Below are positions 9,167-19,504 of a stretch of DNA of 64,000 bases, in pieces (position 1 is the first letter of the stretch; the number at the start of each line of letters is the position of its first letter). The stretch is from Campylobacter sp. CNRCH_2014_0184h (lineage in GTDB: Bacteria; Campylobacterota; Campylobacteria; Campylobacterales; Campylobacteraceae). Made by a program: the position numbers and the translations under genes. Location of the stretch: positions 310,001 to 374,000 of the forward strand of contig NZ_JAKMTB010000001.1 in the NCBI RefSeq assembly GCF_025772985.1, written 5' to 3'. Under the pieces are notes generated by a model. The model did not search any database and had not been told where the DNA came from. It saw only the letters and a program-made list of their open reading frames with translations.

Positions 9167-10482
9167 AAGATATACCTAGCTAAATCTTTATTTTCTATGA
9201 TATCTCCAAGCTTAACTTGCACTTTAAAATCATCTATTTTATATACCTTACCTGCGTATTCATCTGCTTCAAAACTAATATCTTCTAAAAGTTTTTCCAC
9301 TACTGTATGTAAACGTCTTGCACCAATATCTTGCATTTCTTCATTGGCCTTGCTTGCTATTTTTGCTATTTCTCTAATAGCCTCATCTTCAAAAACAAGC
9401 TCTACATTTTCAGTTTTTAAAAGCTCAATGTATTGTGTTAGTAATGAATTTTTAGGTCTTGTTAAAATAGCATATAAAGCATCCTCATCTAATGAATCAA
9501 GCTCAACTCTTAAAGGAAAACGCCCTTGAAGTTCAGGGATTAAATCACTTGGCTTACTTAGATGAAAAGCACCTGCAGCGATAAATAAAATATGATCAGT
9601 TTTTAAAGGTCCAAATTTAGTTTGTATAGTACTACCTTCAACTATAGGAAGCAAATCTCTTTGCACCCCTTCTTTGCTTGGATCTTGGCGGTTTGAATTG
9701 GAGCTTGAAACTGCTACTTTATCTATCTCATCGATAAAAATAATCCCTTCATTTTCTGCTCTTCTTAAAGCCTCGCCTTTAATACTTTCCATATCAAGAA
9801 TTTTCTCACTTGCTTCTTGAGCTAGAGCTATTCTTGCATCTTTTACTTTCATTTCTTTTTTAACTTTTTTATTACCCACACCAATAACTTTTACTATATC
9901 TTGCATAGCACCCATTTCAGGTGGTAAATTTGGATTAGCATCAAACACGCTTTGTGAAATTTCAACTTCTATTGTACTATCATCTAAATCACCAGCTTTT
10001 AATTTCACGCGCATTTTTTCTAAAGAATTTTGATACTCTTCTTGTTTTTCTTCGCTAACACCCTTTGGTAAAGGCGGTAAAAGTTTTTCTAAAATCTTAT
10101 TTTCTATAAATTCATTAATCTTTTCTTTATTTTTTTCTTTTTCTTCATTTTTTACCAAATTTAAAGCAGCATTAGCTAAATCTCTAACCATGCTTTCTAC
10201 ATCACGCCCAACAAAACCAACTTCAGTATATTTACTTGCTTCAACTTTTACAAAAGGAAGCCCCATCATCTTAGCAAGGCGTCTTGCAATCTCTGTTTTA
10301 CCAACTCCAGTTGATCCTATCATTAAAATATTTTTTGGCATGATATCATCTTGAAGTTCAGGACTAAGCTGCATTCTTCTATAACGATTTCTTAAAGCAA
10401 TTGCTATGATTTTTTTAGCATTTTTTTGTCCAATTACATAATCATCTAAAAATTTCACAATCTCTTTTGGAGTTAAATTCAT
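9163..10482 (-). CDS. hslU: HslU ATPase, unfoldase of the HslUV protease
   Basis: AAA+ unfoldase (439 residues) that feeds substrates to HslV. Walker A GSTGVGKT lies near residues 57-64, Walker B FIDEID near 250-255, sensor/arginine finger region [13 protein letters not shown] near 319-331, and the C-terminal tail ends in DLARYIL, which docks into HslV. The intermediate I-domain lies between Walker A and B as in the family. It overlaps hslV by 4 bases (ATGA), so expression is coupled, fitting the equal stoichiometry of the complex. Confidence 0.97.
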   Translation of the reverse strand: MNLTPKEIVKFLDDYVIGQKNAKKIIAIALRNRYRRMQLSPELQDDIMPKNILMIGSTGVGKTEIARRLAKMMGLPFVKVEASKYTEVGFVGRDVESMVRDLANAALNLVKNEEKEKNKEKINEFIENKILEKLLPPLPKGVSEEKQEEYQNSLEKMRVKLKAGDLDDSTIEVEISQSVFDANPNLPPEMGAMQDIVKVIGVGNKKVKKEMKVKDARIALAQEASEKILDMESIKGEALRRAENEGIIFIDEIDKVAVSSSNSNRQDPSKEGVQRDLLPIVEGSTIQTKFGPLKTDHILFIAAGAFHLSKPSDLIPELQGRFPLRVELDSLDEDALYAILTRPKNSLLTQYIELLKTENVELVFEDEAIREIAKIASKANEEMQDIGARRLHTVVEKLLEDISFEADEYAGKVYKIDDFKVQVKLGDIIENKDLARYIL

Positions 10483-11021
10483 TTATCATCCTCAATTACA
10501 TAAGTTTTAATATTTGTATTAGTATAAATGCAAATTTCACCAGCTATTTGCAAGCTTTCTTTGACTAATTCTTCTTCATCTAAATTTGAATGTTTAGCTA
10601 AAGCTCTTGCAGCAGAAAGTGCATAGTTACCTCCACTACCAATAGCAGCTATAGCACCATCTTCAGGCTCAACCACATCTCCAGTTCCTGAAAGTAAAAA
10701 TATATGATCTCTATCAAGCACAAGCATCATTGCTTCAAGTTTTCTTAGATATTTATCCTTACGCCATTCTTTTGAAAAATCTATCGCAGCCTTTAATAAA
10801 TCACCCTTAGAACTAGAAAGTAGTTTTTCAAACATATCAAAAAGATTAAAAGCATCAGCAGTGCTTCCTGCAAAGCCTGCTAATACTTTTCCATTGTTTA
10901 ATTTTCTAATTTTAACTGCATTGTTTTTTAAAACAGTATTTCCAAAACTTACTTGTCCATCTCCGCCAATTACAGACTTATTTTTACCTTTATAAGCTAA
11001 AATTGTAGTTGCGTGAAACAT
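10479..11021 (-). CDS. hslV: HslV proteasome-like peptidase with short propeptide
   Basis: The 180-residue N-terminal-threonine peptidase of HslUV. The family motif TTI is at residues 5-7, not directly after Met, so residues MFHA must be removed, presumably by self-cleavage, to expose the catalytic Thr5; from memory other epsilonproteobacteria share this extension. Further support comes from [12 protein letters not shown] (19-30), [10 protein letters not shown] (48-57) and the C-terminal [14 protein letters not shown]. Its ATG sits on the last base of the rplI stop, and hslU follows with a 4-base overlap. Confidence 0.96.
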   Translation of the reverse strand: MFHATTILAYKGKNKSVIGGDGQVSFGNTVLKNNAVKIRKLNNGKVLAGFAGSTADAFNLFDMFEKLLSSSKGDLLKAAIDFSKEWRKDKYLRKLEAMMLVLDRDHIFLLSGTGDVVEPEDGAIAAIGSGGNYALSAARALAKHSNLDEEELVKESLQIAGEICIYTNTNIKTYVIEDDK

Positions 11022-11464
11022 TATTCTCCTTTAACTTCTAGCTTAAATACAGCATGAATCGCATGGCCTAATTTTGCTGAAATTTCATGCACACCAAGCT
11101 CTTTTATAGTATCACATTCTAAGCTTTTTTTATCAAGCTCTATGCCTTTTTGCTCTTTTAGTGCATGAGCGATTTCATCTTTAGTAACCCCACCAAACAA
11201 GCTTCCATTAGCTCCCACAGGCTTAGCTATACAAATAGTGATTTTAGATAATTCTTCTTTTAATTTTTCCAAATTTGCAAGCTCAAATCTTAAATTTTCT
11301 GCCTTTTTCTTTTGCTCTGCTTCATATTGTTTTAAAACTTCATGTGTAGCAGCCTTAGCAAAACCTTTGGCAATTAAAAAATTTTGTCCATATCCATCTT
11401 TTACTTCTTTAACTTCTCCTGCTTTTCCTAAGCTTTTTACATCTTTAATCAATAATACTTTCAT
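11021..11464 (-). CDS. rplI: 50S ribosomal protein L9
   Basis: The 147-residue L9. The N-terminal rRNA-binding domain is recognisable by [17 protein letters not shown] at residues 2-18 and [11 protein letters not shown] at 21-31; a long connecting helix (about 45-75) and a C-terminal domain with NGSLFGGVT near 85-93 follow. Length is normal. It lies 12 bases after argG and shares one base with hslV in a TAATG-type junction. Confidence 0.98.
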   Translation of the reverse strand: MKVLLIKDVKSLGKAGEVKEVKDGYGQNFLIAKGFAKAATHEVLKQYEAEQKKKAENLRFELANLEKLKEELSKITICIAKPVGANGSLFGGVTKDEIAHALKEQKGIELDKKSLECDTIKELGVHEISAKLGHAIHAVFKLEVKGE

Positions 11465-11476
11465 TGTTTTCCTTTT

Positions 11477-12697
11477 TTAAAATTTTCTTCCATTTTTACC
11501 TGCGATGATAAATCTTAAAGCATTTAATCTTATAAAACCTGCTGCATCTTTTTGATCATACACAGCATCTTCTTCAAAAGTACAATAAGCCTCACTAAAT
11601 AAACTATCATTCGCACTTTCTCTGCCTATTATCATTACATTACCTTTATATAATTCAAGTTTAACTTTACCATTTACATATTTTTGTGACTCATCAATTA
11701 AGGCTTGAAGCATTAATCTTTCAGGTGAGAACCAATAGCCATTATAAATTAAACTTGCATATTTTGGCATCAATTCATCTTTTAAATGTGCTGCTTCTCT
11801 ATCAAGTGTGATACTTTCTATAGCACGGTGTGCTTTTAAAAGTATACTTCCACCTGGAGTTTCATAGCAACCTCTACTTTTCATACCCACATAGCGATTT
11901 TCGACAATATCAAGACGACCTATACCATGTTTTGCACCAAGTTCGTTAAGTTTTGCTAAAAGCTGTGCAGGAGTCATTTTTTCTCCATTAATAGCACACA
12001 AATCACCTTTACTAAACTCAAGCTCTATCACTTCGCTTTCATTTGGAGTTTCTTTTAAATCTTTCACCCAGCGCCACATATCCGCTTCAGGTTTAGCCGC
12101 AGGATCTTCAAGCACTAAACCCTCATAAGAAATATGCAATAAATTTGCATCCATAGAATAAGGTGACTTACCTGGCTTTTTAGCTATATCAATACCATGT
12201 TTTTGTGCATAAGCTAAGAGTTTTTCACGGCTATTTAAATCCCATTCTCTCCAAGGAGCAATAATGGCTAAATTTGGATTTAGCGCCAAAGCACCTAATT
12301 CAAAACGCACTTGATCATTTCCTTTACCTGTTGCCCCATGACTAATAGCATCTGCTTTTGTTTTATTTGCTATTTCTACTAAAGCTTTTGCTATCAAAGG
12401 TCTTGCTATACTTGTACCTAGTAAATATTCTCCCTCGTAAATAGCATTTGCTCTAAACATAGGAAATACATAATCTTTTACAAATTCATTTTTTAAATCT
12501 TGAATAAAAATATTTTCTTCTTTTACACCCAAAGAAAGTGCTTTTTTTCTAGCAGGCTCAAGCTCTTCACCTTGTCCAATATCCGCTGTGAAAGTTACCA
12601 CTTCACATTTATACTCATCTTGTAACCATTTTAAAATTATACTTGTATCAAGTCCACCAGAATATGCTAAAACCACTTTTTTGATATCTTTTTTCAT
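11477..12697 (-). CDS. argG: Argininosuccinate synthase
   Basis: Joins citrulline and aspartate with ATP in arginine synthesis (406 residues, usual length). The ATP-binding PP-loop AYSGGLDTS is at residues 10-18, and [13 protein letters not shown] near 119-131 with [11 protein letters not shown] near 177-187 are family signatures. First gene of the minus-strand run leading to era; an AGAGGAAAG ribosome site precedes the ATG. The 113 bases upstream form a divergent promoter region shared with the S4 gene; a TATATT -10 candidate can be seen on the minus strand. Confidence 0.97.
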   Translation of the reverse strand: MKKDIKKVVLAYSGGLDTSIILKWLQDEYKCEVVTFTADIGQGEELEPARKKALSLGVKEENIFIQDLKNEFVKDYVFPMFRANAIYEGEYLLGTSIARPLIAKALVEIANKTKADAISHGATGKGNDQVRFELGALALNPNLAIIAPWREWDLNSREKLLAYAQKHGIDIAKKPGKSPYSMDANLLHISYEGLVLEDPAAKPEADMWRWVKDLKETPNESEVIELEFSKGDLCAINGEKMTPAQLLAKLNELGAKHGIGRLDIVENRYVGMKSRGCYETPGGSILLKAHRAIESITLDREAAHLKDELMPKYASLIYNGYWFSPERLMLQALIDESQKYVNGKVKLELYKGNVMIIGRESANDSLFSEAYCTFEEDAVYDQKDAAGFIRLNALRFIIAGKNGRKF

Positions 12698-12795
12698 TGT
12701 CTTTCCTCTTTGTAAAAATAATTTTAAAATTTAACGAATTTAGCTTAATATAATGTAAAATATTTAGACATTTTATAACATTTTCTTGTATTTTT

Positions 12796-12804
12796 TGATA
12801 AAAT
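12796..12804 (+). promoter_or_regulatory. Extended -10 promoter of the S4 gene; probably leaderless
   Basis: A T-run, TG at 12796-12797, one base, then TAAAAT at 12799-12804: an extended -10 of the kind used by the Campylobacter housekeeping sigma factor. A start site 6-7 bases downstream falls at 12810-12811, on the ATG itself. No Shine-Dalgarno sequence is visible before the ATG. Confidence 0.6.
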
Positions 12805-12810
12805 ATTTTT

Positions 12811-13059
12811 ATGAGAATAGATAAGTTTTTAAATGTAGTTAATATTACTAAGCGTCGAGCTATCTCAGAGGATATGTGCAAAAGTGGCGTAGTAAGTATA
12901 AACAATCAAGTGGTTAAAGCCAGTAAAGAAGTAAAAATTGGCGATGAAATAAGCATTAAATTTATAGAATATACCAATATCTATAAAGTCTTAGATATAC
13001 CAACAACCAAAAGCATACCAAAAGCTATGCAAGAAAAATATGTGGTAAAAATTCAATGA
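12811..13059 (+). CDS. S4-domain RNA-binding protein (HslR/Hsp15-like)
   Basis: An 82-residue protein made almost wholly of one S4 RNA-binding domain: MRIDKFLNVVNITKRRAIS at residues 1-19, then SGVVSINNQVVKASKEVKIGDEI. The pattern matches Hsp15-type proteins, which bind 50S subunits carrying stalled nascent chains. The exact partner in Campylobacter is unknown. The -10 box lies so close to the ATG that the transcript may be leaderless. Its stop overlaps the tsaE start (ATGA), so the gene opens a plus-strand operon to rpoN and perhaps yggS. Confidence 0.88.
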   Translation: MRIDKFLNVVNITKRRAISEDMCKSGVVSINNQVVKASKEVKIGDEISIKFIEYTNIYKVLDIPTTKSIPKAMQEKYVVKIQ

Positions 13060-13463
13060 AAGAAATGATTTTAAGTCAAAATGAGCTCTATAAGCTTTGT
13101 GAAATTTTACCTAAAAATGGAGTTATTTTACTTCAAGGGGATTTAGCAAGCGGTAAAACTACTTTGGTGCAAAATTATGCTCAATTTCTTGGAGTAGAAA
13201 AAACGCTTAATTCTCCTACATTTTCTATCATGCAAGCATATGATTTTCAACAAGGTAAAATATATCATTACGATATTTATCAAGAAGGTTTTGATGGACT
13301 TTTAAAAAATGGCTTGATTGAAAATTTTTTTGAAGAGGGTTTGCATTTGGTAGAGTGGGGTGATGAAAAATTAAAAAAATACTTAGATAAATATCAAATT
13401 TTGAATATAATTTTACAAATCATTCCTTATGAAAATAAAAGAAAGTATATAATACATGAGTAA
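13056..13463 (+). CDS. tsaE: TsaE, ATPase for tRNA t6A37 formation
   Basis: A 135-residue P-loop protein of the TsaE (YjeE) family that supports TsaB/TsaD in threonylcarbamoyl transfer to A37 of tRNA. The P-loop [12 protein letters not shown] is at residues 28-39, followed by the family pattern [12 protein letters not shown] near 52-63, HYDIYQ near 73-78 and LVEWGDE near 99-105. It overlaps the S4 gene by 4 bases and lptB by 8. TsaB and TsaD are not in the window. Confidence 0.95.
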   Translation: MKEMILSQNELYKLCEILPKNGVILLQGDLASGKTTLVQNYAQFLGVEKTLNSPTFSIMQAYDFQQGKIYHYDIYQEGFDGLLKNGLIENFFEEGLHLVEWGDEKLKKYLDKYQILNIILQIIPYENKRKYIIHE

Positions 13464-14181
13464 GCTAGAAGCTAGAAATTTAGAAAAAATCATTAAAAAA
13501 ACAAAAATCATACACGATGTTTCACTAGAAGTACAAAGCGGAGAAGTTGTGGGGCTTTTAGGGCCTAACGGAGCAGGAAAAACTACAAGTTTTTATATGA
13601 TATGTGGGCTTATTTTGCCAACAAGTGGACAGGTGTTTTTAGACTCACAAGATATTACAAAAGAACCGCTTAATAAAAGAGCAAAGCTTGGCATTGGGTA
13701 TTTACCTCAAGAAAGTAGTGTTTTTAAAGACTTAAGCGTAGAAGAAAATTTACTTTTAGCCGCCCAAGTAATATATAAGGATAAAAATTTATTAGAACAA
13801 AAGATAGAACAAATGCTAGAATTACTTAGCATAGAACCTATTAGACACAGAAAAGGTATGAGTTTAAGTGGGGGTGAAAGAAGGCGTTGTGAAATCGCAA
13901 GATCGCTTATGTGTGATCCTAAATTTTTACTTCTTGATGAACCATTTGCTGGGGTTGATCCTATCGCAGTGAGTGAAATTCAAAGCTTGATTAATGACTT
14001 AAAAGCTATGAATATAGGTGTTTTAATCACCGATCATAATGTAAGAGAAACTCTAGCAATTTGCGATAGAGCTTATGTGATTAGAAATGGAAGGTTGCTA
14101 GCTAGTGGCAATGCTAATGAAATTGCGCATAATGAAGATGTTAAAAAATACTATCTTGGAAGTGAGTTTAGACTTGAATAA
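13456..14181 (+). CDS. lptB: LptB, LPS-export ABC ATPase
   Basis: The cytoplasmic ATPase of the LptB2FGC lipopolysaccharide (here LOS) exporter. In 241 residues: Walker [10 protein letters not shown] near 35-43, Q-loop YLPQESSVF near 82-90, ABC signature LSGGERRR near 137-144, Walker [14 protein letters not shown] near 156-168 and the switch His in [10 protein letters not shown] near 193-202. [11 protein letters not shown] after the Q-loop is characteristic of LptB rather than of amino-acid transporters. Linkage to rpoN directly downstream (TAATG overlap) is the widespread lptB-rpoN arrangement and strengthens the call. Confidence 0.95.
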   Translation: MSKLEARNLEKIIKKTKIIHDVSLEVQSGEVVGLLGPNGAGKTTSFYMICGLILPTSGQVFLDSQDITKEPLNKRAKLGIGYLPQESSVFKDLSVEENLLLAAQVIYKDKNLLEQKIEQMLELLSIEPIRHRKGMSLSGGERRRCEIARSLMCDPKFLLLDEPFAGVDPIAVSEIQSLINDLKAMNIGVLITDHNVRETLAICDRAYVIRNGRLLASGNANEIAHNEDVKKYYLGSEFRLE

Positions 14182-15428
14182 TGCTTAAACAAAAAACCTC
14201 TATAACACAAAAAGCAAAACTATCACAAACCTTAAGATCTTGGCTTCCTATATTGCAAGCTAACATTGAAGATCTAAAAGAAAGCTTAGATGAATTTGCT
14301 AAAGAAAATCCTTTTATAGAGATCAAAGAAAACTCAAGTATTACAAACAATCAAAACAAGTATTATCAAGAATATTTTAGTAAAAATACCACCACGCAAA
14401 TGATTGATGCAAAAAGCTTGGAAGTAAAAAATGTGTATGAACTTTTAAGCGAGCAAATCATACCACCATTTTTTCCTACTAAAAAATCCCAAACCATTGC
14501 TGAAAAAATCATAGAATGTTTAAATCATGAAGGTTATTTTGAGTATGATGAGGAAATTTTAGGTGAATTTGATCCTTTAGAAGTAGAAAAAATCAGGCAA
14601 AGATTTAAATACCTTGATCCCGTTGGAGTAGGGGCAAAAGACAATCAAGAAGCTTTTATTTTTGCATTAGAGCATTTTGACTTAGATGATGAGCTTTATG
14701 AGTTTTGCAAAATGCTAATTTTAAATTTAGAAAATGCAAAAGATTTTATCAAAGATCCTTTGTATAAAAAGGCTATAGCGATAATTAAAAAAATCTCTAT
14801 TCCACCTTTTTTAGAGTATTTTGAAGAGAGCATGGAAATCATTCCTGATATATTTATTTATCAAGAAAATGGTGAAATTAAAATTAAAATCAATGATGAT
14901 TATTACCCTGAAATTGCTTTTGAAGCAGATGGCTTAGATCATGAGTTTTTAAGTGCTTATTTAAAAGATGCTAAAAATTTAATCGATGCATTAGCTATGC
15001 GTAAAGCTACCCTTTATAAACTAGGGCTTATGATTATAGAATATCAATATGATTTTTTCATAGGCGGGGATATTAAACCTATGCAGCTTAAAGACTTAGC
15101 ACAAGATCTTGAAAGAAATGCTTCTACCATCTCAAGAGCAATTGCAAATAAATACTTAAGTTGTGATAGAGGTTTAATACCTTTAAAATCTTTCTTTACC
15201 ACTGCAGTTGATGATGGTGAAACTTCTAATGCAACTATTAAAGATTTTCTTAGTAATTTAATTAAAAAGGAAAATCCTAAAAAGCCTTTGAGTGATTTGA
15301 AAATTCTTGAACTCACTCAAAAAGAATTCCCAAGTGTGCAACTAGGGCGTAGAACTATCACTAAATATCGTATGCAACTTGGCATAGGAAGCTCAAGTGA
15401 GCGTAAAAAATTATATGAATTAATGTAG
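14181..15428 (+). CDS. rpoN: RNA polymerase sigma54 factor
   Basis: Sigma54 (415 residues), which in Campylobacter directs the middle class of flagellar genes together with the FlgS/FlgR system. Region I is the Gln/Leu-rich segment at residues 5-50 (QKTSITQKAKLSQTL, then LPILQANIEDL); the core-binding region is in the middle; the helix-turn-helix near 315-340 (ASTISRAIANKYL) and the RpoN box GRRTITKYR at 389-397 close the protein. All parts are present, although the family is usually slightly longer. A target promoter is present in this window at 23226-23239. Confidence 0.96.
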   Translation: MLKQKTSITQKAKLSQTLRSWLPILQANIEDLKESLDEFAKENPFIEIKENSSITNNQNKYYQEYFSKNTTTQMIDAKSLEVKNVYELLSEQIIPPFFPTKKSQTIAEKIIECLNHEGYFEYDEEILGEFDPLEVEKIRQRFKYLDPVGVGAKDNQEAFIFALEHFDLDDELYEFCKMLILNLENAKDFIKDPLYKKAIAIIKKISIPPFLEYFEESMEIIPDIFIYQENGEIKIKINDDYYPEIAFEADGLDHEFLSAYLKDAKNLIDALAMRKATLYKLGLMIIEYQYDFFIGGDIKPMQLKDLAQDLERNASTISRAIANKYLSCDRGLIPLKSFFTTAVDDGETSNATIKDFLSNLIKKENPKKPLSDLKILELTQKEFPSVQLGRRTITKYRMQLGIGSSSERKKLYELM

Positions 15429-15434
15429 GAAAAG

Positions 15435-16052
15435 ATGAATTTAGAAAGTATTTTTGAAAAAACCATAAAACAAAATGTACGTTTAGTGGCAGCTAGCAAG
15501 TATGTCCAAGATGAACAAATTCGAGAGCTTTTTAAGCAAGGTGTTGTAGAGTTTGGAGAAAATCAAGTCCAAGCTTTAGCTTTAAAAAAAGAAAAACTTC
15601 AAGACTTAGAAATCAAGTGGCATTTTATAGGTAATCTTCAAAGTAATAAAATCAATCTTTTAATCAAACAAAACCCATTACTTTGGCAATCTTGCAATGG
15701 CTTAAAAATCGCCAAAGCTGTAGATAAAAGACTTGATTATAAATTAGATACTTTATTAGAAATAAATACTGCCAATGAAAGTTCTAAAAGTGGCATAGAG
15801 CAAAATAAGGCCATAGAAGAGTATTTGCAAATACAAGAAGAGTGTAAAAATTTAAACCTTATAGGTATTATGTGTATAGGTTCTATGGATGAGGAAAAAG
15901 TTCAAGAAAGTTTTGAGCAAACTTTTAAAATCTATGAAAATTTACAAAAACACGGGGCAAAAATTTGCTCTATGGGCATGAGCGGGGATTTTGAACTAGC
16001 TATAAAATGTGGCTCAAATATGGTGCGTTTGGGGAGTATTTTATTTAAATAA
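15435..16052 (+). CDS. YggS-type pyridoxal phosphate homeostasis protein
   Basis: A 205-residue member of the PLPBP/YggS family, single-domain fold-type III PLP carriers that keep vitamin B6 and amino-acid pools balanced and have no known catalysis. PLP-binding Lys22 is in RLVAASKYV (16-24), with FGENQVQAL (39-47), WHFIGNLQSNK (60-70) and the phosphate-binding MGMSGDFELAIKCGSNMVRLG near the end. It starts 6 bases after rpoN and its 3' end overlaps convergent murG by 8 bases. Confidence 0.93.
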   Translation: MNLESIFEKTIKQNVRLVAASKYVQDEQIRELFKQGVVEFGENQVQALALKKEKLQDLEIKWHFIGNLQSNKINLLIKQNPLLWQSCNGLKIAKAVDKRLDYKLDTLLEINTANESSKSGIEQNKAIEEYLQIQEECKNLNLIGIMCIGSMDEEKVQESFEQTFKIYENLQKHGAKICSMGMSGDFELAIKCGSNMVRLGSILFK

Positions 16053-17076
16053 ACCCCATTTGTTTTGCTTTTTCTATCATAAAATCTGCACCATTTTCAC
16101 TTTTTAACTCTTGTAAGGCTATAGATTTTTCTTCTAGTGAGAAATTTTTTACCAAATTTAAAAATTGATGTTTTTCTTCTTGGGTTAAAATTTCACACAA
16201 ATTACGCTCTTTTAAATACAAAGCATTGAAATACTGATGATTTTTAGCCGCATATGGATAAGGAATAAAAATACAAGGAAGTAAATTTGCACTAAGCTCA
16301 AAAAGACTACTTGCACCTGATCTTGATATGGCTAAATCTGCTTTAGAAATTTTATCTATAATGTTTTTATCAAAGTCAAAAAGCTCTACATTGACATTTA
16401 AATCCTCATAAGCTTTTTTACATCTTTCATAATCATTCTTACCACATTGGTGAATGATATTTATGCCTTTTTCTTTAAAGTATAAAGCATTTTCTAAGAC
16501 AAGATCGTTTATAAATTTAGCCCCTTGAGATCCACCAAGAAAAATAATATTTTTTAATTCTTTTCTCACTCTTGCTTTTTGTGAAAAAATTTCACTAATA
16601 GGATAAGGACAAAAGAAAGTATTTGCTTTATTAACTTGATCATCAAAAGCAGTAAAAAAAGCTTTAGAAAAAGGCTTTAAAAGTGAATTTAAACTTCCCA
16701 TTTTTGAATTTTGCTCATGGATTAAAAGTGGGATATTTGCCATTAAAGCACCAAAAGCGCCTGGAGCACTGCTATATCCACCCACACTAAAAACTACTTT
16801 AATATTATGTTCTTTTAAAATTTGTTTTGTTTTTCTTGCAAGTTTTACAATATGCAAAAACGATTGAACCTTAGCCAAGCCTTTTTTATTAACAACGCCT
16901 TGAGAACTTAGAAAGTATTTTTTATAAAAACCATCTTCATTTTCAAACCAAAGTCTATCTTGGCCATTTTCACTTCCTATGTAAATACATTCTATGCCTT
17001 GTTTTCTTGCACTTTGCAATAAACATCTAGCTATAGCTAAATGTCCTCCTGTGCCTCCACCTGTAATTGCTATCAT
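16045..17076 (-). CDS. murG: MurG, lipid II-forming N-acetylglucosaminyltransferase
   Basis: Transfers GlcNAc from UDP-GlcNAc to lipid I on the cytoplasmic face of the membrane. The 343-residue protein starts with the G-loop [10 protein letters not shown] at residues 3-12; the second glycine-rich loop [11 protein letters not shown] is near 94-104, HEQNSKMG near 121-128 and the donor-site [12 protein letters not shown] near 246-257. These are all MurG signatures. It is the last gene of the minus-strand run and overlaps cysE by 4 bases; no other mur/fts cluster gene is adjacent. Confidence 0.96.
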   Translation of the reverse strand: MIAITGGGTGGHLAIARCLLQSARKQGIECIYIGSENGQDRLWFENEDGFYKKYFLSSQGVVNKKGLAKVQSFLHIVKLARKTKQILKEHNIKVVFSVGGYSSAPGAFGALMANIPLLIHEQNSKMGSLNSLLKPFSKAFFTAFDDQVNKANTFFCPYPISEIFSQKARVRKELKNIIFLGGSQGAKFINDLVLENALYFKEKGINIIHQCGKNDYERCKKAYEDLNVNVELFDFDKNIIDKISKADLAISRSGASSLFELSANLLPCIFIPYPYAAKNHQYFNALYLKERNLCEILTQEEKHQFLNLVKNFSLEEKSIALQELKSENGADFMIEKAKQMGFI

Positions 17077-17678
17077 TTATCCTCTTTATTTAGCTTTTCT
17101 TCCAAAATAGCAAGTCTTGCTTCTAATTTAGCGATTTTTTCTTCATAATCAATCTTACCATGTTCTTTAATATAAGCAGGTATGCCAATAGCTGTTAAAT
17201 TTGACCCAACATCTTTTAATACAACTGCATTTGAGCCTATTTTTGCATTTTTACCTATAGTAATATTGCCTAAAATTTTAGCACCAGAACCTATGATCAC
17301 GCCATCTTCTATAGTAGGGTGTCTTTTGGTATTTTTATCTAAACTCGTTCCACCTAAAGTAACACCTTGATAAATCAAAACATCATCACCTATAATAGAA
17401 GTCTCACCAATCACAACCCCACTTGCATGATCTATAAATATCCTTCTACCTAAATGTGCTCCAGGGTGTAAATCAACTCCAGTAAGAAACTGAGAAATTC
17501 CACTAATAATCCTTGCTATTTTTTTAAAACCTTTTTGGTAAAAAAAATGCGCAAAGCGATAATTTACCACAGCCCAAACACCAGGATAATTAAAAACTAA
17601 TTCCACGCAAGATCTATATGCAGGATCTTTTTGCTTTGGCATAGAAAAATCTTCTTTGATTAGTTTAAAAATATTCAT
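17073..17678 (-). CDS. cysE: Serine O-acetyltransferase
   Basis: Makes O-acetylserine for cysteine synthesis. In 201 residues it has an N-terminal helical part (1-60) and a left-handed beta-helix of hexapeptide repeats from about 68 to 165, with [11 protein letters not shown] near 88-98 (catalytic Asp-His pair) and GVTLGGT near 108-114. The end (about 175-201) is a short coiled coil. It is shorter than enteric CysE, as in other epsilonproteobacteria. Four-base overlaps join it to speA and murG. Confidence 0.94.
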   Translation of the reverse strand: MNIFKLIKEDFSMPKQKDPAYRSCVELVFNYPGVWAVVNYRFAHFFYQKGFKKIARIISGISQFLTGVDLHPGAHLGRRIFIDHASGVVIGETSIIGDDVLIYQGVTLGGTSLDKNTKRHPTIEDGVIIGSGAKILGNITIGKNAKIGSNAVVLKDVGSNLTAIGIPAYIKEHGKIDYEEKIAKLEARLAILEEKLNKEDK

Positions 17679-19504
17679 TTAGAACCTATGCTTTTTAAAT
17701 ATCCATTATCATTTAAAAATAAATAAATTTCACCCAAAATATGCTTTTTTTGATTTTCATTAACAAGTTTTGAAGCATAAATTTTTTCATTAATATTATC
17801 CATAATTGCATGAATATCATAGTCAAGATCTTCTAAGGTATCTAAAATAGATTGAGCCTCTAGCACGCTTTCTACTTCAAAACCCTTTTCATTAATACTT
17901 ATACAAGCTTCGGTTGGATGTGTAAAAAGATTATGCTTCATACCAAGCACTTCTTGATAAGCTCCCACTAGGAAAAATCCTAAAAAATAATCTTCAGCTT
18001 CTACATCAATATCATGTAAAAACAAAGGATTATCTTTAGAATAAGAAATTTCTCCATCGCTATCACAAGTTATATCCCATATACTTGCGCTTCTTGTAGG
18101 TTTTTTATTAAGTCTATCAAGTGGCATGATAGGGAAATTTTGCTCTAAACCCCAAAAATCAGGCAAAGACTGAAATACTGAAAAATTCACTAAATATTTT
18201 TCTTGCACTTCATTTTGCAAACTCGATAAATCAGCTTGATCACCCACTAAAGAAATAGCTTTTCTCATAATCAAATGCACTAAAATTTCACTATTAGAGC
18301 GATCTTGTAAATCCACATAACCCAAATCAAACAAGGTTAAAATACTCTCCATATGATCAATACTATCATGTAAATACTCAAGCGCATTAGAAGCCTTAAT
18401 GTTTTTATACAAATCATAAAGTTCATCAATAAGTTTTGGATTTTTATCTTTTAATAAAAGCTTGCTTTCTGTGTATTCTTGAGAAAAAAGCTCTAAAACA
18501 GGCGCTACCAAAACAGCATGATTAGCCGCTACAAAACGCCCACTTTCTATAAAAATATCAGGCTCTAAATCTTTTTTTTGTTCTGCTATGCTTTTTAAAA
18601 TAAATACAACATCGTTTGCATACTCACTTAAGGTGTAATTTCTGCTTGTTTCGTTTTTAAACTGAGAGTATTCTACTGCTAAACCCCCGCCAAGATTAAT
18701 AGCTTTTAAATTTTTTGCACCCATTTTTCTAAGCTCAGTGTAGATATTACCCGCTTCATTTAAAGCTTTTTTCAAAGGATGAATTTCAGTAATTTGTGAG
18801 CCTAAATGAAAATGTATCATAGTAAATTGATCTAAAAGCTTATTAGCTTTTAAAAGATTTACCGCTTCAATAAGCTCAGTAGAAGTTAAACCAAATTTTG
18901 AATTTATACCTCCACTTTTTGCCCAAATTCCTACTCCAGCTGAATGCAAACGCACCCTTAAGCCTATATTTGGCTTTGGCTTAAAACGATTTTTAGCAAT
19001 TTCAATCATTGCTTCAAGCTCATTAAGCCCTTCCATAGTTAAAGTGATATTATGACCCATTTCACACGCTATAAAGCCCATATTTATGAGTTCTTTATCT
19101 TTAAAACCATTGACTGTTATAGGAGCGCCTTCATTATTATAAGCCATAGCTAGTAAAAGCTCAGCCTTGCTTCCTGCTTCTAAGCCATAGTTATATTCTT
19201 TACCTAGATTAACTAAATTTTTTACAAAACCTGGGTATTGATTGACTTTTAAAGGATACACAGCATTAAAAGAACCTTTATAGTTAAATTCTTTTTTTGC
19301 TTTAGAAAATTTTTCATAAATCTGCTCAATTTGCTTATGGATTAAATGAGGAAAACGAAGTAACAATGGCCCCTTATAACCATCATCACGCAAAGTATTT
19401 ACTATATCTATAATGGCAGGTTTTTTACCATGATTTACACATACTTTGCCATTTTCGATAATAAAATTATTCGCACCCCAAATATTAATACCATAATCAA
19501 TCAT
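17675..19504 (-). CDS. speA: Biosynthetic arginine decarboxylase
   Basis: PLP enzyme converting arginine to agmatine, the first step of one route to polyamines. The 609-residue length fits the SpeA family. The PLP lysine is Lys86 in YPLKVNQYP (83-91); the substrate-side signatures [11 protein letters not shown] near 181-191, HFHLGSQ near 226-232, LGGGLAVEY near 262-270 and the second active-site Cys in the C-terminal part (ITCDSDGE near 479-486) are visible. It sits between hisS and cysE with 4-base overlaps on both sides. Confidence 0.96.
   Translation of the reverse strand: MIDYGINIWGANNFIIENGKVCVNHGKKPAIIDIVNTLRDDGYKGPLLLRFPHLIHKQIEQIYEKFSKAKKEFNYKGSFNAVYPLKVNQYPGFVKNLVNLGKEYNYGLEAGSKAELLLAMAYNNEGAPITVNGFKDKELINMGFIACEMGHNITLTMEGLNELEAMIEIAKNRFKPKPNIGLRVRLHSAGVGIWAKSGGINSKFGLTSTELIEAVNLLKANKLLDQFTMIHFHLGSQITEIHPLKKALNEAGNIYTELRKMGAKNLKAINLGGGLAVEYSQFKNETSRNYTLSEYANDVVFILKSIAEQKKDLEPDIFIESGRFVAANHAVLVAPVLELFSQEYTESKLLLKDKNPKLIDELYDLYKNIKASNALEYLHDSIDHMESILTLFDLGYVDLQDRSNSEILVHLIMRKAISLVGDQADLSSLQNEVQEKYLVNFSVFQSLPDFWGLEQNFPIMPLDRLNKKPTRSASIWDITCDSDGEISYSKDNPLFLHDIDVEAEDYFLGFFLVGAYQEVLGMKHNLFTHPTEACISINEKGFEVESVLEAQSILDTLEDLDYDIHAIMDNINEKIYASKLVNENQKKHILGEIYLFLNDNGYLKSIGSK

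Noticed and set aside
12648-12905. 85-residue minus-strand reading frame upstream of argG
   Set aside because: Crosses the divergent promoter region and the S4 gene; overlaps argG start in another frame and has no recognisable protein pattern.
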